Part shown: positions 5,585 through 6,253 of the stretch, piece after piece
Numbering within the stretch: the first letter of the stretch is position 1
How the letters are laid out: the number at the start of each line of letters is the position of its first letter
Source: Chloroflexota bacterium
Lineage (GTDB): Bacteria > Chloroflexota > Limnocylindria > Limnocylindrales > CSP1-4
DNA length: 6,253 bases
Assembly (NCBI GenBank): GCA_017882025.1
Contig: JADGQG010000116.1
Location: 1 to 6,253, forward strand
Direction of reading: 5' to 3'
Notes under the pieces: generated by a model
Databases searched by the model: none
Told to the model about the DNA's origin: nothing
What the model saw: the letters and a program-made list of their open reading frames with translations, nothing else
Position numbers and translations under genes: made by a program

Positions 5585-6253
5585 ATGTGCGGCATCGTTG
5601 GTTACACGGGTCCGAGGGCGGCCGGACCGATCCTTCTCGAGGGGCTTCGGCGCCTCGAGTACCGCGGCTACGACTCGGCCGGGATCGCCCTCGTCACCGA
5701 GTCCGGCGAGCTCTTCGTCGAGAAGCGGGCGGGCAAGCTGGCCAACCTCAGGACGGCGCTCCTCGACCGGACGCCGAACGCGGGGATCGGCCTTGCCCAT
5801 ACCCGGTGGGCGACCCACGGCCGCCCGAACGACCTCAACGCCCATCCGCACGTGGACTGCACAGGCAGCATCACGGTCGTTCACAACGGGATCATCGAGA
5901 ACTTCCGCGAGCTGCGGGACGGACTGGAGTCGCGCGGGCACGTGCTCAGCTCGGAGACCGACACGGAGGCGCTGGCGCACCTCGTGGAGGAGGCGTACGC
6001 GGGCGACCTCGGCGACGCCGTCCGGGCCGCCCTGGCACGGGTCCAGGGCGCCTACGCGGTGGCCATCATGCACCGCGGCGAGCCGGATCGGCTCGTGGGG
6101 GCCAGGCAGAATGTGCCGCTCGTCGTGGGGCTCGGGGACGGCGAGGCGTTCATCGCCTCCGACGTCGCGGCGATCCTTGCTCACACGGACCGGGTGATCT
6201 TCCTCCAGGACGGCGACGTCGTCGACCTCCGCCCGACGGGCGCCACGATCACC
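5585..6253 (+). CDS. glmS: Glutamine-fructose-6-phosphate aminotransferase (3' partial)
   Basis: Makes glucosamine-6-phosphate from fructose-6-phosphate and glutamine, the first committed step to UDP-GlcNAc. The frame runs open to the end of the window, giving 223 residues of a protein usually about 600 long, so only the N-terminal class II glutaminase domain is present and the sugar-isomerase (SIS) domains lie beyond. Visible residues are the N-terminal nucleophile in MCGIVGYTG (Cys2, exposed after Met removal), LRRLEYRGYDSAGIA (21-35), HTRWATHG (72-79, with R74), NAHPH (85-89), VHNGIIENF (99-107, oxyanion Asn101) and SETDTE (123-128, with Asp126). The EYRGYDSAG and HTRWATHG forms separate it from PurF and AsnB. 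The start is supported by the mandatory Met-Cys and the GGAGG upstream. It supplies the substrate of the adjacent GlmM. Confidence 0.96.
   Translation, partial: MCGIVGYTGPRAAGPILLEGLRRLEYRGYDSAGIALVTESGELFVEKRAGKLANLRTALLDRTPNAGIGLAHTRWATHGRPNDLNAHPHVDCTGSITVVHNGIIENFRELRDGLESRGHVLSSETDTEALAHLVEEAYAGDLGDAVRAALARVQGAYAVAIMHRGEPDRLVGARQNVPLVVGLGDGEAFIASDVAAILAHTDRVIFLQDGDVVDLRPTGATIT

Overview
The window is a high-GC (roughly 70% by eye) chromosomal segment with seven genes, all on the + strand and tightly packed. The order is rplM (5'-truncated), rpsI, a TPR-repeat protein, cdaA, cdaR/ybbR, glmM and glmS (3'-truncated). No mobile elements, tRNAs, rRNAs or CRISPR arrays are visible. The high GC, a CdaA-type (not DisA-type) c-di-AMP cyclase and weak or absent Shine-Dalgarno sites at several genes fit a high-GC Chloroflexota lineage (for example Limnocylindria/Ellin6529-like). 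That assignment is an inference from gene content and style, not from a marker comparison.

Region 1 (1-824) is the conserved L13-S9 ribosomal protein pair. Region 2 (825-1938) holds a 317-residue TPR protein of unknown function. It sits between the ribosomal genes and the next operon, followed by a 105-bp gap that carries an extended -10 promoter almost touching the cdaA start codon.

Region 3 (1939-6253) is the cdaA-cdaR-glmM-glmS cluster. CdaA is a membrane diadenylate cyclase making c-di-AMP, and CdaR is its extracytoplasmic YbbR-domain partner. GlmS and GlmM make glucosamine-6-phosphate and glucosamine-1-phosphate for UDP-GlcNAc and peptidoglycan. In Firmicutes, CdaR and GlmM bind and modulate CdaA. 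The same order here, with gaps of only a few bases between cdaA, cdaR and glmM, suggests the same link between c-di-AMP signalling and cell-wall precursor supply.

This is a mostly recognisable housekeeping region rather than a new system. The points most worth a second look are a near-leaderless promoter for cdaA with an overlapping palindrome, an Arg-rich then acidic C-terminal extension on CdaA, a Pro/Ser/Thr repeat tail on CdaR, and the unassigned TPR protein placed just upstream of the c-di-AMP operon.
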